Assembly (NCBI GenBank): GCA_964525365.1
Contig: CAZGGW010000006.1
Span: forward strand, 1 to 38,050
Direction: 5' to 3'
Length of the DNA: 38,050 nt
DNA from: CAZGGW01 sp964525365
GTDB lineage: Bacteria > Bacillota_I > Bacilli_A > RF39 > UBA660
Made by a program: the position numbers and the translations under genes. Positions within the stretch are counted from its first letter, which is position 1; every line of letters begins with the position of its first letter. Below are positions 30,590 to 38,050 of this stretch, one piece after another. The notes under the pieces were generated by a model that saw only the letters and a list, made by a program, of their open reading frames with translations, searched no databases and was not told the DNA's origin.

Positions 30590-31167
30590 ACGAATTAGAA
30601 GAATATGCTTTGCTTCATAACATACCAATTATGGAAAAAGAATCATTAGACTTTATAAAGATGCGCATAAAATTATTTAAAATACAAAAAATTTTAGAGA
30701 TTGGAGCAGCAATTGGGTACTCAGCTATTAACTATGCTTTGACTGATACTAATATAGAAGTAACTACTATAGAAAAAGATAGGGATAGATTTTTAGAAGC
30801 CACTAAAAATGTTAGTAAATATAAATTGACAAATCAAATACAAATAATTTTTGCTGATGCAATGGAAACTACACTTACGGATAAATATGATTTAATTGTT
30901 ATTGATGCTTCAAAAGCAAAAAACAAAGACTTTTTTGAAAGATTTAAAAGCTTGTTGAATTCTAGTGGGTTGATTATAATTGATAACATTAAATTTCATG
31001 GCTTAGTAGGAAAAAGTAATGAAATTGAAAGTAAAAATTTAAGAAATATGGTGAAAAAAATTGAAGAATTCAAGGAATTTCTAAATAATAATAAAGAATT
31101 TCGTGTAGAATATATTGATGTGGGAGATGGTTTAGCGGTATGTTACAGAACAATAAAAAGGTTATAA
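30574..31167 (+). CDS. Class I SAM O-methyltransferase (YrrM/TrmR-like)
   Basis: A 197-aa enzyme at the yrrM position. Motif I ILEIGAAIGYSAINYAL, the acidic residue in TTIEKD, IIFADAMET, the metal/substrate motif LIVIDASKAKN and IIIDNIKFHG are those of COMT-like O-methyltransferases. Bacillus TrmR (YrrM) methylates 5-hydroxyuridine at tRNA position 34, made by TrhP1/TrhP2, encoded by the next two genes in Bacillus; the same order here supports that role. It overlaps mltG by 16 bases behind AAGGAGGG. Confidence 0.88.
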   Translation: MVPVLDELEEYALLHNIPIMEKESLDFIKMRIKLFKIQKILEIGAAIGYSAINYALTDTNIEVTTIEKDRDRFLEATKNVSKYKLTNQIQIIFADAMETTLTDKYDLIVIDASKAKNKDFFERFKSLLNSSGLIIIDNIKFHGLVGKSNEIESKNLRNMVKKIEEFKEFLNNNKEFRVEYIDVGDGLAVCYRTIKRL

Positions 31168-31946
31168 TAATTCCCAATTCAAAAAACTTGGCTTTATTTG
31201 AGAACTTTAAAATTTTTGCTTTACCTTTAAAAGAATATAGTGTGGGATTTGAAACATATTTTTCAGTGGAAGAAATAAATAAATTATCAAAAAAATATGA
31301 AATTTATGTTATTATGAATAAACTAATGTTTTTAGAAGATATAGAAAATATTCAAAAAATTGCGTTTTTTAATATTAAAAAAATATTTATTGAAGATTTT
31401 TCATTAATAAATTTATTTGGTAAAGATAATATTATCTTGTCTCCGAATCATTTAATAAATAATAAAGAATACGTTAAATATTTGAATAATATTAATATTG
31501 ATTCTTGTGTTGTTTCAAATGATTTGACATTTAAAGAATTATTAAATATTGCAAAATATACATCGAGCGAACTTTATTACACATATATTGGTAAAAATAA
31601 TATAATGTATTCGAGAAGAAATTTAATTAGTAATTATAACGAATTTTTTAATGATAAATTACCACTTAAAATGGTTATTAAAGAACAAATATCAAAAAAG
31701 AAATTGTTAATAAATGAAGAAAAGGATGGAACTGTTTGTTTTTTTGACAAAATTTTTTGTGCTTCTTCCGTATATAAGGATTTGATATGCGATTATAATT
31801 TGATTATCAACTTTTCTTTTTTAAATAAAGAAGAAAAGGCAGCTGTTTTGAAAAATTATAAATATAAAAAATTAAATTCATTAATTGATACAGATGAGTA
31901 TTTTTTATTTAACAAAATAAAATATAAAATTGGTGATTTAAAATGA
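31140..31946 (+). CDS. Diverged U32-peptidase-like protein, TrhP1 (YrrN) position
   Basis: A 268-aa protein between the O-methyltransferase and the U32 peptidase genes, where Bacillus has yrrN (trhP1). It is weakly similar: a regular alpha/beta pattern (YEIYVIMNKLMFLEDIE, IKKIFIEDF) and the segment YTYIGKNNIMYSRRNLISNY, which corresponds to the [Y/G]...SRR.L..Y stretch of TrhP1. It overlaps the previous gene by 28 bases and ends in ATGA with the next. Expected role: tRNA U34 hydroxylation together with TrhP2. The call rests mostly on position and one motif. Confidence 0.62.
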   Translation: MLQNNKKVIIIPNSKNLALFENFKIFALPLKEYSVGFETYFSVEEINKLSKKYEIYVIMNKLMFLEDIENIQKIAFFNIKKIFIEDFSLINLFGKDNIILSPNHLINNKEYVKYLNNINIDSCVVSNDLTFKELLNIAKYTSSELYYTYIGKNNIMYSRRNLISNYNEFFNDKLPLKMVIKEQISKKKLLINEEKDGTVCFFDKIFCASSVYKDLICDYNLIINFSFLNKEEKAAVLKNYKYKKLNSLIDTDEYFLFNKIKYKIGDLK

Positions 31947-33121
31947 AAAAATGTGAGTTATTAGCACCGGCTGGTGATTTAGAAAGATTACATTGGGCAT
32001 TTGATTATGGAGCTGACGCTGTCTATATTGGGGGAAAAGATTATAGTTTGAGGGCAAATGCAAATAATTTCACTGATTCTGAACTAGAAGAGGCAATTGA
32101 CTATGCACATAGTATTAATAAAAAAGTTTATGTTACCGTTAACATGTTATTTCATGATGAGGATTTTAAAAATATAATTAAATATTTGAAATTTTTAGAT
32201 AATATTAACGTTGATGGAGTAATAATAAGTGATTTGGGTGTTTTGAATTTAGTTAAAAACAACACACACATTGGTAAAATAATATTATCTACTCAGACTT
32301 CAGTTTGTAATTATGAAGCTGCGCTTTTTTATCAAAATCTTGGTATAAATAAAATCGTTTTAGCACGAGAGTGTTCAAAAAAAGATATAAAGAAAATAAT
32401 TGAAAATACTTCTTTGGACGTTGAAACTTTTATTCATGGGGCAATGTGTACAAGTTTTAGCGGTAGATGTCTTTTATCTAATTATATTACTTTAAGAGAT
32501 TCAAATAGAGGTGGATGTTCACAAGTATGCAGATTTATGTTTGAAACTCCAAATAACAAAAAATTTAGTATAAGTTCAAAAGATTTGAATATGATAGATT
32601 ATGTATCAGATATGATGGATTTAGGTATTAATTCTTTCAAAATAGAAGGAAGAATGAAAAGTTTATATTATATTGCTACAGTGGTTAATGTATATAGAAA
32701 TTTGATTGATAAAAAAGTAAATGGGAGTTTGAAAAAGAAAGATATATTGTGTTATAAAAAGGTTCTTTCGCACATTTCCAATAAAGAAAACATTGCTCAA
32801 TTTTATAATGGTGAATATGGAAGTCAATGTGAGTATTTTAGTGAAAGAGAGGAAAAATCAAACCAAGATTTTTTGGGAATAGTGGTTTCTTATGATTCAC
32901 AGAATAAATTGGCTACTATTGAGCAAAGAAATAATTTCAAAGCGGGTGATGTGGTAGAAGTGTTTGGCCCACAAACTGAAGTATTTAATGATAAAATAAA
33001 ATTTATAAAAAATAGTGCTGGTAATAACGTTAATGTTGCGAATCGCGTTCAAGAGAATGTGATAATAAACATTAAAAAGCCAGTATGTAAAGGCGATATA
33101 TTAAGGGTCAAAATAACTTGA
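31943..33121 (+). CDS. U32 family peptidase-like tRNA hydroxylation protein TrhP2 (YrrO)
   Basis: A 392-aa U32 protein. Visible: KKCELLAPAGDLERLHWAF and GADAVYIGGKDYSLRANA at the start, LSTQTSVCNY, and the family signature ETFIHGAMCTSFSGRCLLSN followed by GGCSQVCRF, giving the cluster of four cysteines. A beta-barrel C-terminal domain follows (FLGIVVSYDSQNKLATI, FKAGDVVEVFGP). Homologues with prephenate-dependent activity form ho5U34 in tRNA. ATGA overlap with the previous gene. Its TGA lies inside the -35 box of the greA promoter. Confidence 0.92.
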   Translation: MKKCELLAPAGDLERLHWAFDYGADAVYIGGKDYSLRANANNFTDSELEEAIDYAHSINKKVYVTVNMLFHDEDFKNIIKYLKFLDNINVDGVIISDLGVLNLVKNNTHIGKIILSTQTSVCNYEAALFYQNLGINKIVLARECSKKDIKKIIENTSLDVETFIHGAMCTSFSGRCLLSNYITLRDSNRGGCSQVCRFMFETPNNKKFSISSKDLNMIDYVSDMMDLGINSFKIEGRMKSLYYIATVVNVYRNLIDKKVNGSLKKKDILCYKKVLSHISNKENIAQFYNGEYGSQCEYFSEREEKSNQDFLGIVVSYDSQNKLATIEQRNNFKAGDVVEVFGPQTEVFNDKIKFIKNSAGNNVNVANRVQENVIINIKKPVCKGDILRVKIT

Positions 33122-33146
33122 CTTTATAAATATAATATTGTAAAAT
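33118..33146 (+). promoter_or_regulatory. greA promoter
   Basis: TTGACT (33118-33123), 17 bases, TAAAAT (33141-33146). The -35 overlaps the stop codon of the U32 gene, so greA has its own promoter within the block. Confidence 0.62.
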
Positions 33147-33175
33147 ATTCTAGTCAAAGGAGATAATTTAACAAA

Positions 33176-33649
33176 ATGAAAAAGAAAGATATATTTCTAA
33201 CAAGCGAAGGCTTTTTGGAACTTGAAAACGAATTAAATGATTTGAAATTGGTAAAAAGGCCTGAGGTAATGCAGACATTAAAAGAAGCTAGGGCTCTAGG
33301 AGATTTATCTGAAAACTCAGAATATGATACAGCATTAAATGACCAAGTTCAGTTAGAAGGCAGAATTAAAGAAATAGAAAATATTTTAGAGCAAGCTCAA
33401 ATTATAGAAGAAGAAATAAAAGCAGATGGAAAAGTTAATATTGGATCAACAGTATTGCTTCAATACGATGGCGAAGATGATTCTGAAGAATACAGAATAG
33501 TTGGAAGTGCTGAAGCCGATCCGTTTAATAATAAAATATCTAATGAGAGTCCTATAGCCGCTGCAATATTAAATCAAAAAGTCGGTTCCACGGTAGAGGT
33601 TAGCTCACCAGATGGAGTTTATAAAGTTAAGATTGTTAAAGTTGGTTAA
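33176..33649 (+). CDS. greA: Transcription elongation factor GreA
   Basis: Rescues backtracked RNA polymerase by stimulating transcript cleavage. The 157-aa protein has the N-terminal antiparallel coiled coil (residues 1-75, with ALGDLSENSEYDTA carrying the acidic tip residues) and the C-terminal FKBP-like domain (NIGSTVLLQYDG, SNESPIAAAILNQKVGSTVEV). Ribosome binding site AAAGGAGAT is 11 bases before the ATG. It ends the conserved block and has a good terminator. Confidence 0.96.
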   Translation: MKKKDIFLTSEGFLELENELNDLKLVKRPEVMQTLKEARALGDLSENSEYDTALNDQVQLEGRIKEIENILEQAQIIEEEIKADGKVNIGSTVLLQYDGEDDSEEYRIVGSAEADPFNNKISNESPIAAAILNQKVGSTVEVSSPDGVYKVKIVKVG

Positions 33650-33675
33650 AAAGAATAAAATATTATTCTTTTTTT
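33648..33675 (+). terminator. greA terminator
   Basis: 11-bp perfect stem AAAAAGAATAA (33648-33658) and TTATTCTTTTT (33663-33673), 4-base loop, T-run. It overlaps the greA stop. Confidence 0.85.
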
Positions 33676-33677
33676 TC

Positions 33678-33706
33678 TTGCTTTTATTTTAAATTTTATT
33701 TATAAT
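33678..33706 (+). promoter_or_regulatory. Promoter of the tail-anchored protein gene
   Basis: TTGCTT (33678-33683), 17 bases, TATAAT (33701-33706), directly after the greA terminator. AGGAG and the ATG at 33729 follow. Confidence 0.62.
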
Positions 33707-33728
33707 TTAAATATAGTAGGAGTATGAT

Positions 33729-35198
33729 ATGAATAATGATTTAAATATTAGTGCTTTGTCAACTTTTTATTCTGGTTTGAGAAAGACATTTATAAGGACA
33801 TATGGTAGTAGTTTGTTACCGCTTCAAAAGAAAAAATTAGAAAATCTAGATTTTTCTAGAGACATTTTAGTTATCTCAGCTTCTGAACCGGTAAAAATTG
33901 ATGAATCTAATAATAAAATTTACGTTTCTAAAGATTATTTTACAGCAGAATTAAAACAACAACTTAAATTTTCAAATCCCGAGTTGACAGAAGCTACTTT
34001 AAGAAAAATGATGGAAAATGAATCTGTAATAACCCAAGAGGGTTTAATAGCATATTCTGAAGAATTAAAATATACAACTGAAGACTTAATAAAGTCTATT
34101 AGCATTTCAGAAATATTGAGATATATAATTGATAAAAGGAGCGCTGGCGTATCACAAGAAATTCTTTATGAGGGTGTTATACAATATTGTGCTAGCGTGC
34201 TTGGTGCGCAAAGCGATATTTATGCTACGATTCCTAAAGAATCAATAGCATCTTTTGAATTAGTAAGATCACTAACTGATGAGAAACGAAAAGATATAAT
34301 AACACTAGTAATTCACGGAAAAATGGATGAAGTTGTTGAAAAAGTAAACATTGTTCCTGAATATAAGCAAATGCTGGATAAGGTTAGAGAAGAAAAGAAT
34401 GAATTGTATGCAACTACAGAACTAAATGATTTGGAAAAAGCAATCGAAGATACAGCGGAAATAAAATTAGAAGAAAAACCTGATCAAATGGCAACAATGA
34501 TAGAAAATAATGAACTTTCCGGGTTGGAAATTGATACTTTGAATGGAAAACATTATCTTAAATATAGTGAAGATGGAAATGTGAAATTTAAAGAAATGGA
34601 TCCCGTTGAGTTGAAGGGGGTATATGATTCTACTGAAAAGCCTCTTGATTCTGCAAAGGTATTTGATTCTGTTGGCGTACAAGAAGAAAACTTTATTCCT
34701 TTGGGAGATGTTGATCGTAGCGCTTTAAGTAAAAATCAAGAAGTTGCTTTGGAACGTGCACAAGTTAATTCAAATATTTCTGGTGTTAATGTAGATAATG
34801 GAAATGTGAAAATTTTGAAAGAAGATGGTAATATTTCTGCTTCAAATGTAGATTATTACAACGGAAGTATTTCAATTCAAGAAGCTGGAGTTGGTAATAT
34901 TAATTCTGCAGGTGTAGCAAGTACTTCAACATCAACTATTACTCAGACAAATAATGTAATCACGGATAATGAAGCTATATATCTCGAGGGAAAATATAAA
35001 GATGGCAGAATAAGCGAAGAAGAAATGGCCAAATTAAATCAATACTATAATTCACACGGGGAAGAATTAAAAGTATTTCCTCCACAAAAAGAATTAAAAC
35101 CTAATGGTTTTGCTTCCACATTATTCGGAGCTTTGGTTGTTGGAATCTCAATAGGAATTGGAGTAGCGAGTGCGTTATTGATGCTATTTGTATTGTAG
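33729..35198 (+). CDS. Large tail-anchored protein of unknown function
   Basis: A 489-aa protein without a signal peptide. Residues 1-250 are soluble and mostly helical (SALSTFYSGLRKTFIRTYG, ISEILRYIIDKRSAGVS, LYEGVIQYCASVLGAQSD), with an acidic Glu/Lys region. Residues about 260-410 are low in charge, with repeated short beta-like units (GVNVDNGNVKIL, SASNVDYYNGSISI). A Ser/Thr stretch TSTSTITQTNN follows, then EAIYLEGKYKDGRISEEEM, which looks like a short-helix oligomerisation or SHOCT-like segment. The last 29 residues (461-489) form one hydrophobic helix ending the protein, so it would be held in the membrane by its C-terminus with the bulk in the cytoplasm. No family recognised. Confidence 0.72.
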   Translation: MNNDLNISALSTFYSGLRKTFIRTYGSSLLPLQKKKLENLDFSRDILVISASEPVKIDESNNKIYVSKDYFTAELKQQLKFSNPELTEATLRKMMENESVITQEGLIAYSEELKYTTEDLIKSISISEILRYIIDKRSAGVSQEILYEGVIQYCASVLGAQSDIYATIPKESIASFELVRSLTDEKRKDIITLVIHGKMDEVVEKVNIVPEYKQMLDKVREEKNELYATTELNDLEKAIEDTAEIKLEEKPDQMATMIENNELSGLEIDTLNGKHYLKYSEDGNVKFKEMDPVELKGVYDSTEKPLDSAKVFDSVGVQEENFIPLGDVDRSALSKNQEVALERAQVNSNISGVNVDNGNVKILKEDGNISASNVDYYNGSISIQEAGVGNINSAGVASTSTSTITQTNNVITDNEAIYLEGKYKDGRISEEEMAKLNQYYNSHGEELKVFPPQKELKPNGFASTLFGALVVGISIGIGVASALLMLFVL

Positions 35199-35231
35199 CA
35201 ACCAGATTTTTTCCAAAAAGATTAAAAAAGA

Positions 35232-35260
35232 TTGAATAATTTATATTTTTATTGTATAAT
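35232..35260 (+). promoter_or_regulatory. tRNA-Arg promoter
   Basis: TTGAAT (35232-35237), 17 bases, TATAAT (35255-35260), 18 bases before the tRNA 5' end. Confidence 0.68.
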
Positions 35261-35278
35261 CTATGTTGTGAGTTATTT

Positions 35279-35355
35279 GTCCTCGTAGCTCAGCAGGATA
35301 GAGCAATAGCCTTCTAAGCTATCGGTCGCACGTTCGAATCGTGTCGAGGACGCCA
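35279..35355 (+). tRNA. tRNA-Arg (UCU)
   Basis: Acceptor GTCCTCG/CGAGGAC, D-arm GCTC/GAGC, anticodon stem ATAGC/GCTAT with loop CTTCTAA (anticodon TCT, reading AGA/AGG), T-arm GCACG/CGTGT, discriminator G, encoded CCA. Confidence 0.96.
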
Positions 35356-35364
35356 TTGAAAATC

Positions 35365-35388
35365 AAAATACGTTTAAACGTATTTTTT
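35365..35388 (+). terminator. tRNA-Arg terminator
   Basis: AAAATACGTTT followed at once by AAACGTATTTT, a 22-base palindrome, then more T. It lies 10 bases after the tRNA. Confidence 0.78.
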
Positions 35389-35445
35389 TATTAAAATATA
35401 TTTTATCTTTTTTTGATTGTGTAGTAAAATAAGATTAGAGGTAAA

Positions 35446-36357
35446 ATGAAAGAAAGTATTAATAAAAAAGTGATTGATGAATTTTTAGAATATATATTAT
35501 CTAAAAACTATTCCGAACTCACTTGTAATTCATATAAAAAAGATTTATATGAATTAGATGAGTTTTATTGTTTTAATAAAAATTTTGTTAAATTAAATAC
35601 TGTCGATATTAAAATATATATTGAATCTTTATTTAGTAAAAATAATACTTCAACTTCTATAAGAAGAAAAATTAGTACTTTGAAAAGCTTTTATAAATAT
35701 CTTTCTAGTTTTACCAACAATTTTATTAATCCAATGAAAAAGATTTGCTATCCTAAAAAAGAAAAAAGGTTACCAAATTTTGTGTATTATAATGATTTTT
35801 TGACTATACTTGAAACAGCTAAAACAGATAAATTAGGCTTGAGGGATGCATTAATTATAGAGTTTATATTTGACACAGGCGTACGTGTAAGTGAGCTGGT
35901 GAGTATTAAAATACCAGATTTAAATCCGAAAAAAAAGGAAGTTAAGATATTAGGAAAAGGAAATAAAGAGCGAATTATATATTTTGGAGATTACGCATCT
36001 GAATTATTAAATGAATATTTGGTTTTTCGTACTTCAATTGGCAAATCTAAAACTCACAATTATTTATTTGTGAACAAAAACGGAATGCCATTAACGGATA
36101 GAGGTGTGAGATTAATATTTTCTAATATTATGAAAAAACTTTATATTAAAACAAAAGTGAGTCCTCATACATTGAGACATAGTTTTGCTACAAGTATGTT
36201 AAACGAAGGAGCTGATATTAGAGTGGTTCAAGAATTATTGGGACATGAGAGTTTAGAAACCACGGAAATATATACTCATATAACTGATGATTCATTAAAA
36301 GAAACGTATTTACACACTCATCCTAGGAGTAAAGAAAAGGAGGTAAGGAATGAGTAA
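35446..36357 (+). CDS. xerD: Xer-type tyrosine site-specific recombinase (XerD-like)
   Basis: A 303-aa recombinase for resolution of chromosome dimers at dif, or a related integrase. An N-terminal SAM-like core-binding domain (residues 1-95) precedes the catalytic domain with the full active site: R147 (DTGVRVSEL), K171 (LGKGNKERII), H241 and R244 (SPHTLRHSFATSML), H267 (LLGHESLETT) and Y276 (TEIYTHI). Length and motifs fit XerC/XerD rather than phage integrases, despite its place next to tRNA-Arg. Which of XerC, XerD or a single-Xer system it is cannot be settled here. It overlaps the thymidine kinase gene by 8 bases. Confidence 0.85.
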   Translation: MKESINKKVIDEFLEYILSKNYSELTCNSYKKDLYELDEFYCFNKNFVKLNTVDIKIYIESLFSKNNTSTSIRRKISTLKSFYKYLSSFTNNFINPMKKICYPKKEKRLPNFVYYNDFLTILETAKTDKLGLRDALIIEFIFDTGVRVSELVSIKIPDLNPKKKEVKILGKGNKERIIYFGDYASELLNEYLVFRTSIGKSKTHNYLFVNKNGMPLTDRGVRLIFSNIMKKLYIKTKVSPHTLRHSFATSMLNEGADIRVVQELLGHESLETTEIYTHITDDSLKETYLHTHPRSKEKEVRNE

Positions 36358-36940
36358 ATTATATTTTAGATATGGTGCGATGAATAGCGGTAAATCTGCT
36401 TTGTTAATGCAAGTTGCACATAATTATGAAGAAAGGGATATGTCTGTTTTTATTATGAAACCGGGTGTTGATACAAAAGGTTCTGATAATTTGATATCCA
36501 GGATAGGAATTAGTAGAAAGGTAGATCATCTTATCACAAAAGAAGAAACGTTAAGAACTGAATTGGAAAATTGTGCGGAGCAAAAAATCGCGTGTGTGTT
36601 AATAGATGAGGCTCAATTTTTAACTAAGGAACAAGTTGATGAACTATGGATATTTACGAAAAAATACGATACACCAGTAATATGTTATGGGCTTAGGAGT
36701 GACTTCAAAACAATGGCTTTTCCAGGGTCTTTAAGACTATTTGAGGTTGCAGATATACTAGAAGAGCTATACACCATATGTAGATGTGGTAAAAGAGCAA
36801 AATTTAATGGTAGAAAAGTATTTGATGAATTTGTTAGCAGTGGAGATCAAGTCGCAATAGATGAAGTTGGAGATGTAACTTATGAAGCATTGTGTGGATC
36901 TTGTTATTTAGAAAAGGTTCTAAAACTTGACTTAAAATAA
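36350..36940 (+). CDS. tdk: Thymidine kinase (type II)
   Basis: Salvage enzyme that phosphorylates thymidine to dTMP. The 196-aa protein has the P-loop GAMNSGKSALLM (residues about 9-20), the DEAQFL Walker B (catalytic Glu nearby), the ICYGLRSDF lasso-adjacent motif, and the structural zinc cysteines CRCGKRA and CGSCY. AAGGAGGT precedes its ATG inside the end of xerD, so it is translated from the same message. Confidence 0.95.
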   Translation: MSKLYFRYGAMNSGKSALLMQVAHNYEERDMSVFIMKPGVDTKGSDNLISRIGISRKVDHLITKEETLRTELENCAEQKIACVLIDEAQFLTKEQVDELWIFTKKYDTPVICYGLRSDFKTMAFPGSLRLFEVADILEELYTICRCGKRAKFNGRKVFDEFVSSGDQVAIDEVGDVTYEALCGSCYLEKVLKLDLK

Positions 36941-36945
36941 AAAAT

Positions 36946-37008
36946 GAGAGCAATACTATACTATGTATTTGCTCTCTAGTGGTAGTAAAATCATTATTAC
37001 TACCACTA
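36946..37008 (+). terminator. Two abutting hairpins after tdk
   Basis: Hairpin 1: GAGAGCAATAC (36946-36956) with GTATTTGCTCTC (36965-36976), one bulged base. Hairpin 2 begins at the next base: TAGTGGTAGTAA (36977-36988) with TTACTACCACTA (36997-37008), a perfect 12-bp stem with an 8-base loop. Neither has a long T-run, but together they probably end the xerD-tdk transcript. Confidence 0.6.
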
Positions 37009-37062
37009 TTATTATATACACTTTATTTATGATTATGCATAAAAATTATTTATTTATAAAAA

Positions 37063-37077
37063 ATATCATGATATACT
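37063..37077 (+). promoter_or_regulatory. Palindrome over a probable ppdK -10 box
   Basis: ATATCATGATAT (37063-37074) is a perfect 12-base palindrome that overlaps TGATATACT, an extended -10 (TGnTATACT, 37069-37077). A good -35 is not seen. The transcript would start about 13 bases before AGGAGGA. Confidence 0.4.
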
Positions 37078-37110
37078 TTTAAAGTAATTATTTTTAGGAG
37101 GAAAATATAT

Positions 37111-38050
37111 ATGAAATATGTTTATATGTTTAAAGAAGGAGATAAATCTATGAAGAATCTTCTTGGAGGAAAAGGTGCTAATTTAGCAGAAATGACTAAA
37201 ATTGGACTTCCTGTGCCAAGAGGTTTTACTATTACTACTGAAGCGTGTACTAATTATTATGAAAACAATAAAAATATTAGTAGAGAAATTATTGATGAAA
37301 TTTATGCTTCTTTAATTACATTGGAAAAAGAAACTGGAAAAACAATGGGAAATATTGACAATCCATTACTTGTTTCTGTTAGAAGTGGTGCTCGTGCTAG
37401 TATGCCCGGTATGATGGACACTGTTCTTAATTTAGGTCTTAATGATGAAATTTGTGAGTCTTTTTCAAAAAAAATAAATAATAAAAGATTTGTATATGAT
37501 TCATATAGAAGATTTATTATGATGTTTGCAGATGTGGTAAAAGGATATTCTAAAGCATCTTTTGAAAGATTATTGGATGAAATAAAAGAAAAGAAAAATG
37601 CAAAGTATGATACTGATTTAGATGAAAATGATATGTTTGATATAGTTGAAGAATTTAAAAAAGTATATAAAGAATTGTCTGGAAATGATTTCCCACAAGA
37701 TCCAAAGGAACAATTAATCGAAGCAATAACCGCGGTATTTAGAAGTTGGAATAATGACCGTGCAATATACTATAGAAGGATGAATGATATACCTTCAAGT
37801 TGGGGAACTGCAGTTAATGTTCAAGAGATGGTTTATGGTAATATGGGTGAAACTTGTGGTACAGGAGTTGCTTTTACTAGAAATCCATCAACTGGAGAAA
37901 AGAAGTTATATGGCGAATATCTAATTAATGCACAAGGCGAAGATGTAGTTGCGGGTGTTAGAACTCCTCAAAATATTGAAACATTAAAAACTATTATGCC
38001 CAAAGTTTATGAAGAATTCGTTAACACATGTGAGATATTAGAAAATCATT
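37111..38050 (+). CDS. ppdK: Pyruvate, phosphate dikinase, 5' part
   Basis: The first 313 codons are present and the frame is open at the window end (full length is usually about 870-900 aa). The enzyme interconverts pyruvate + ATP + Pi and PEP + AMP + PPi, a glycolysis variant common in anaerobes. The nucleotide-binding domain shows LLGGKGANLAEMTKIGLPVPRGFTI, the phosphate-binding SVRSGARASMPGMMDTVLNLG, VFRSWNNDRAIYYRR, VNVQEMVYGNMG, GTGVAFTRNPSTGEK and YGEYLINAQGEDVVAGVRTP. AGGAGGA lies 8 bases before the ATG. Confidence 0.97.
   Translation, partial: MKYVYMFKEGDKSMKNLLGGKGANLAEMTKIGLPVPRGFTITTEACTNYYENNKNISREIIDEIYASLITLEKETGKTMGNIDNPLLVSVRSGARASMPGMMDTVLNLGLNDEICESFSKKINNKRFVYDSYRRFIMMFADVVKGYSKASFERLLDEIKEKKNAKYDTDLDENDMFDIVEEFKKVYKELSGNDFPQDPKEQLIEAITAVFRSWNNDRAIYYRRMNDIPSSWGTAVNVQEMVYGNMGETCGTGVAFTRNPSTGEKKLYGEYLINAQGEDVVAGVRTPQNIETLKTIMPKVYEEFVNTCEILENH

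Noticed and set aside
35279..36357. Prophage or integrative element at tRNA-Arg with an integrase
   Set aside because: The recombinase has Xer length and motifs, is coupled to tdk, and no phage, plasmid or attachment-site repeat follows.
1..38050. UGA recoded as tryptophan (mycoplasma code)
   Set aside because: Conserved genes such as yidD, thrS, the TrmH-family gene and the U32 gene end at TGA in the expected place, and their tryptophans are TGG.
1..38050. CRISPR arrays or tandem repeat loci
   Set aside because: No regularly spaced direct repeats were seen on either strand.

Overview
The window is a strongly AT-rich bacterial chromosome segment from a low-GC Gram-positive lineage. Genes use ATG, GTG and TTG starts, clear AGGAGG-type ribosome binding sites, and TAA, TAG and TGA stops. 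TGA is used as a stop and no in-frame TGA interrupts conserved genes, so this is code 11 rather than the mycoplasma code. Gene order matches Bacillota blocks: sigA-trmK-yqfQ, ruvA-ruvB, rnc-smc, rimM-trmD, and ireB-ruvX-yrzB-mltG-yrrM-yrrN-yrrO-greA. Small divergent proteins, a reduced ThrRS and a short SMC suggest a streamlined, gut-type lineage of the Bacilli/Mycoplasmatota kind (for example RF39-like). That taxonomic guess is inference.

Layout. 1-1.2 kb: 3' end of the housekeeping sigma factor, trmK, and a convergent yqfQ-like gene. 1.4-4.9 kb: a type II secretion/type IV pilus inner-membrane platform protein, a prepilin peptidase, and on the opposite strand a second RpoD-like sigma factor with a perfect TTGACA-17-TATAAT promoter. 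5-6.5 kb: ruvA-ruvB. 6.5-7.6 kb, minus strand: yidD and a ZnuA-like lipoprotein that contains no histidine. 7.7-11.3 kb: rnc-smc. 11.3-12.8 kb, minus strand: def and a membrane-anchored unknown. 12.9-17.7 kb: helD, uppS, and a surface protein with InlB-type repeats. 17.7-20.8 kb: metallopeptidase, TrmH-family methylase, rimM, a small ORF, trmD, unknown. 20.8-23 kb: Thr T-box leader, small coiled-coil protein, thrS.

23-25.6 kb is the accessory part. It holds a small unknown gene behind the strongest promoter in the window, an orphan MvaI/BcnI-type nuclease preceded by a candidate structured RNA with a terminator, about 400 bases of inverted-repeat-rich non-coding DNA, and a truncated SPASM-domain radical SAM gene with a small P-loop partner. 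This block abuts the 3' side of a tRNA-Ile(CAU)/tRNA-Leu(UAG) operon and looks like a decayed insertion region.

25.9-38 kb returns to core genes: a PgdA-like polysaccharide deacetylase, tRNA-Lys, an extended SDR/epimerase, the ireB-to-greA block, a large tail-anchored unknown, tRNA-Arg, a Xer-type recombinase, thymidine kinase, and the 5' part of pyruvate phosphate dikinase, which runs off the end.

No CRISPR array, intact insertion sequence or complete prophage was seen. The parts most worth follow-up are the histidine-free SBP, the RNA leader plus orphan nuclease, the split or truncated SPASM gene, the tail-anchored protein, and the TGS-less ThrRS operon.
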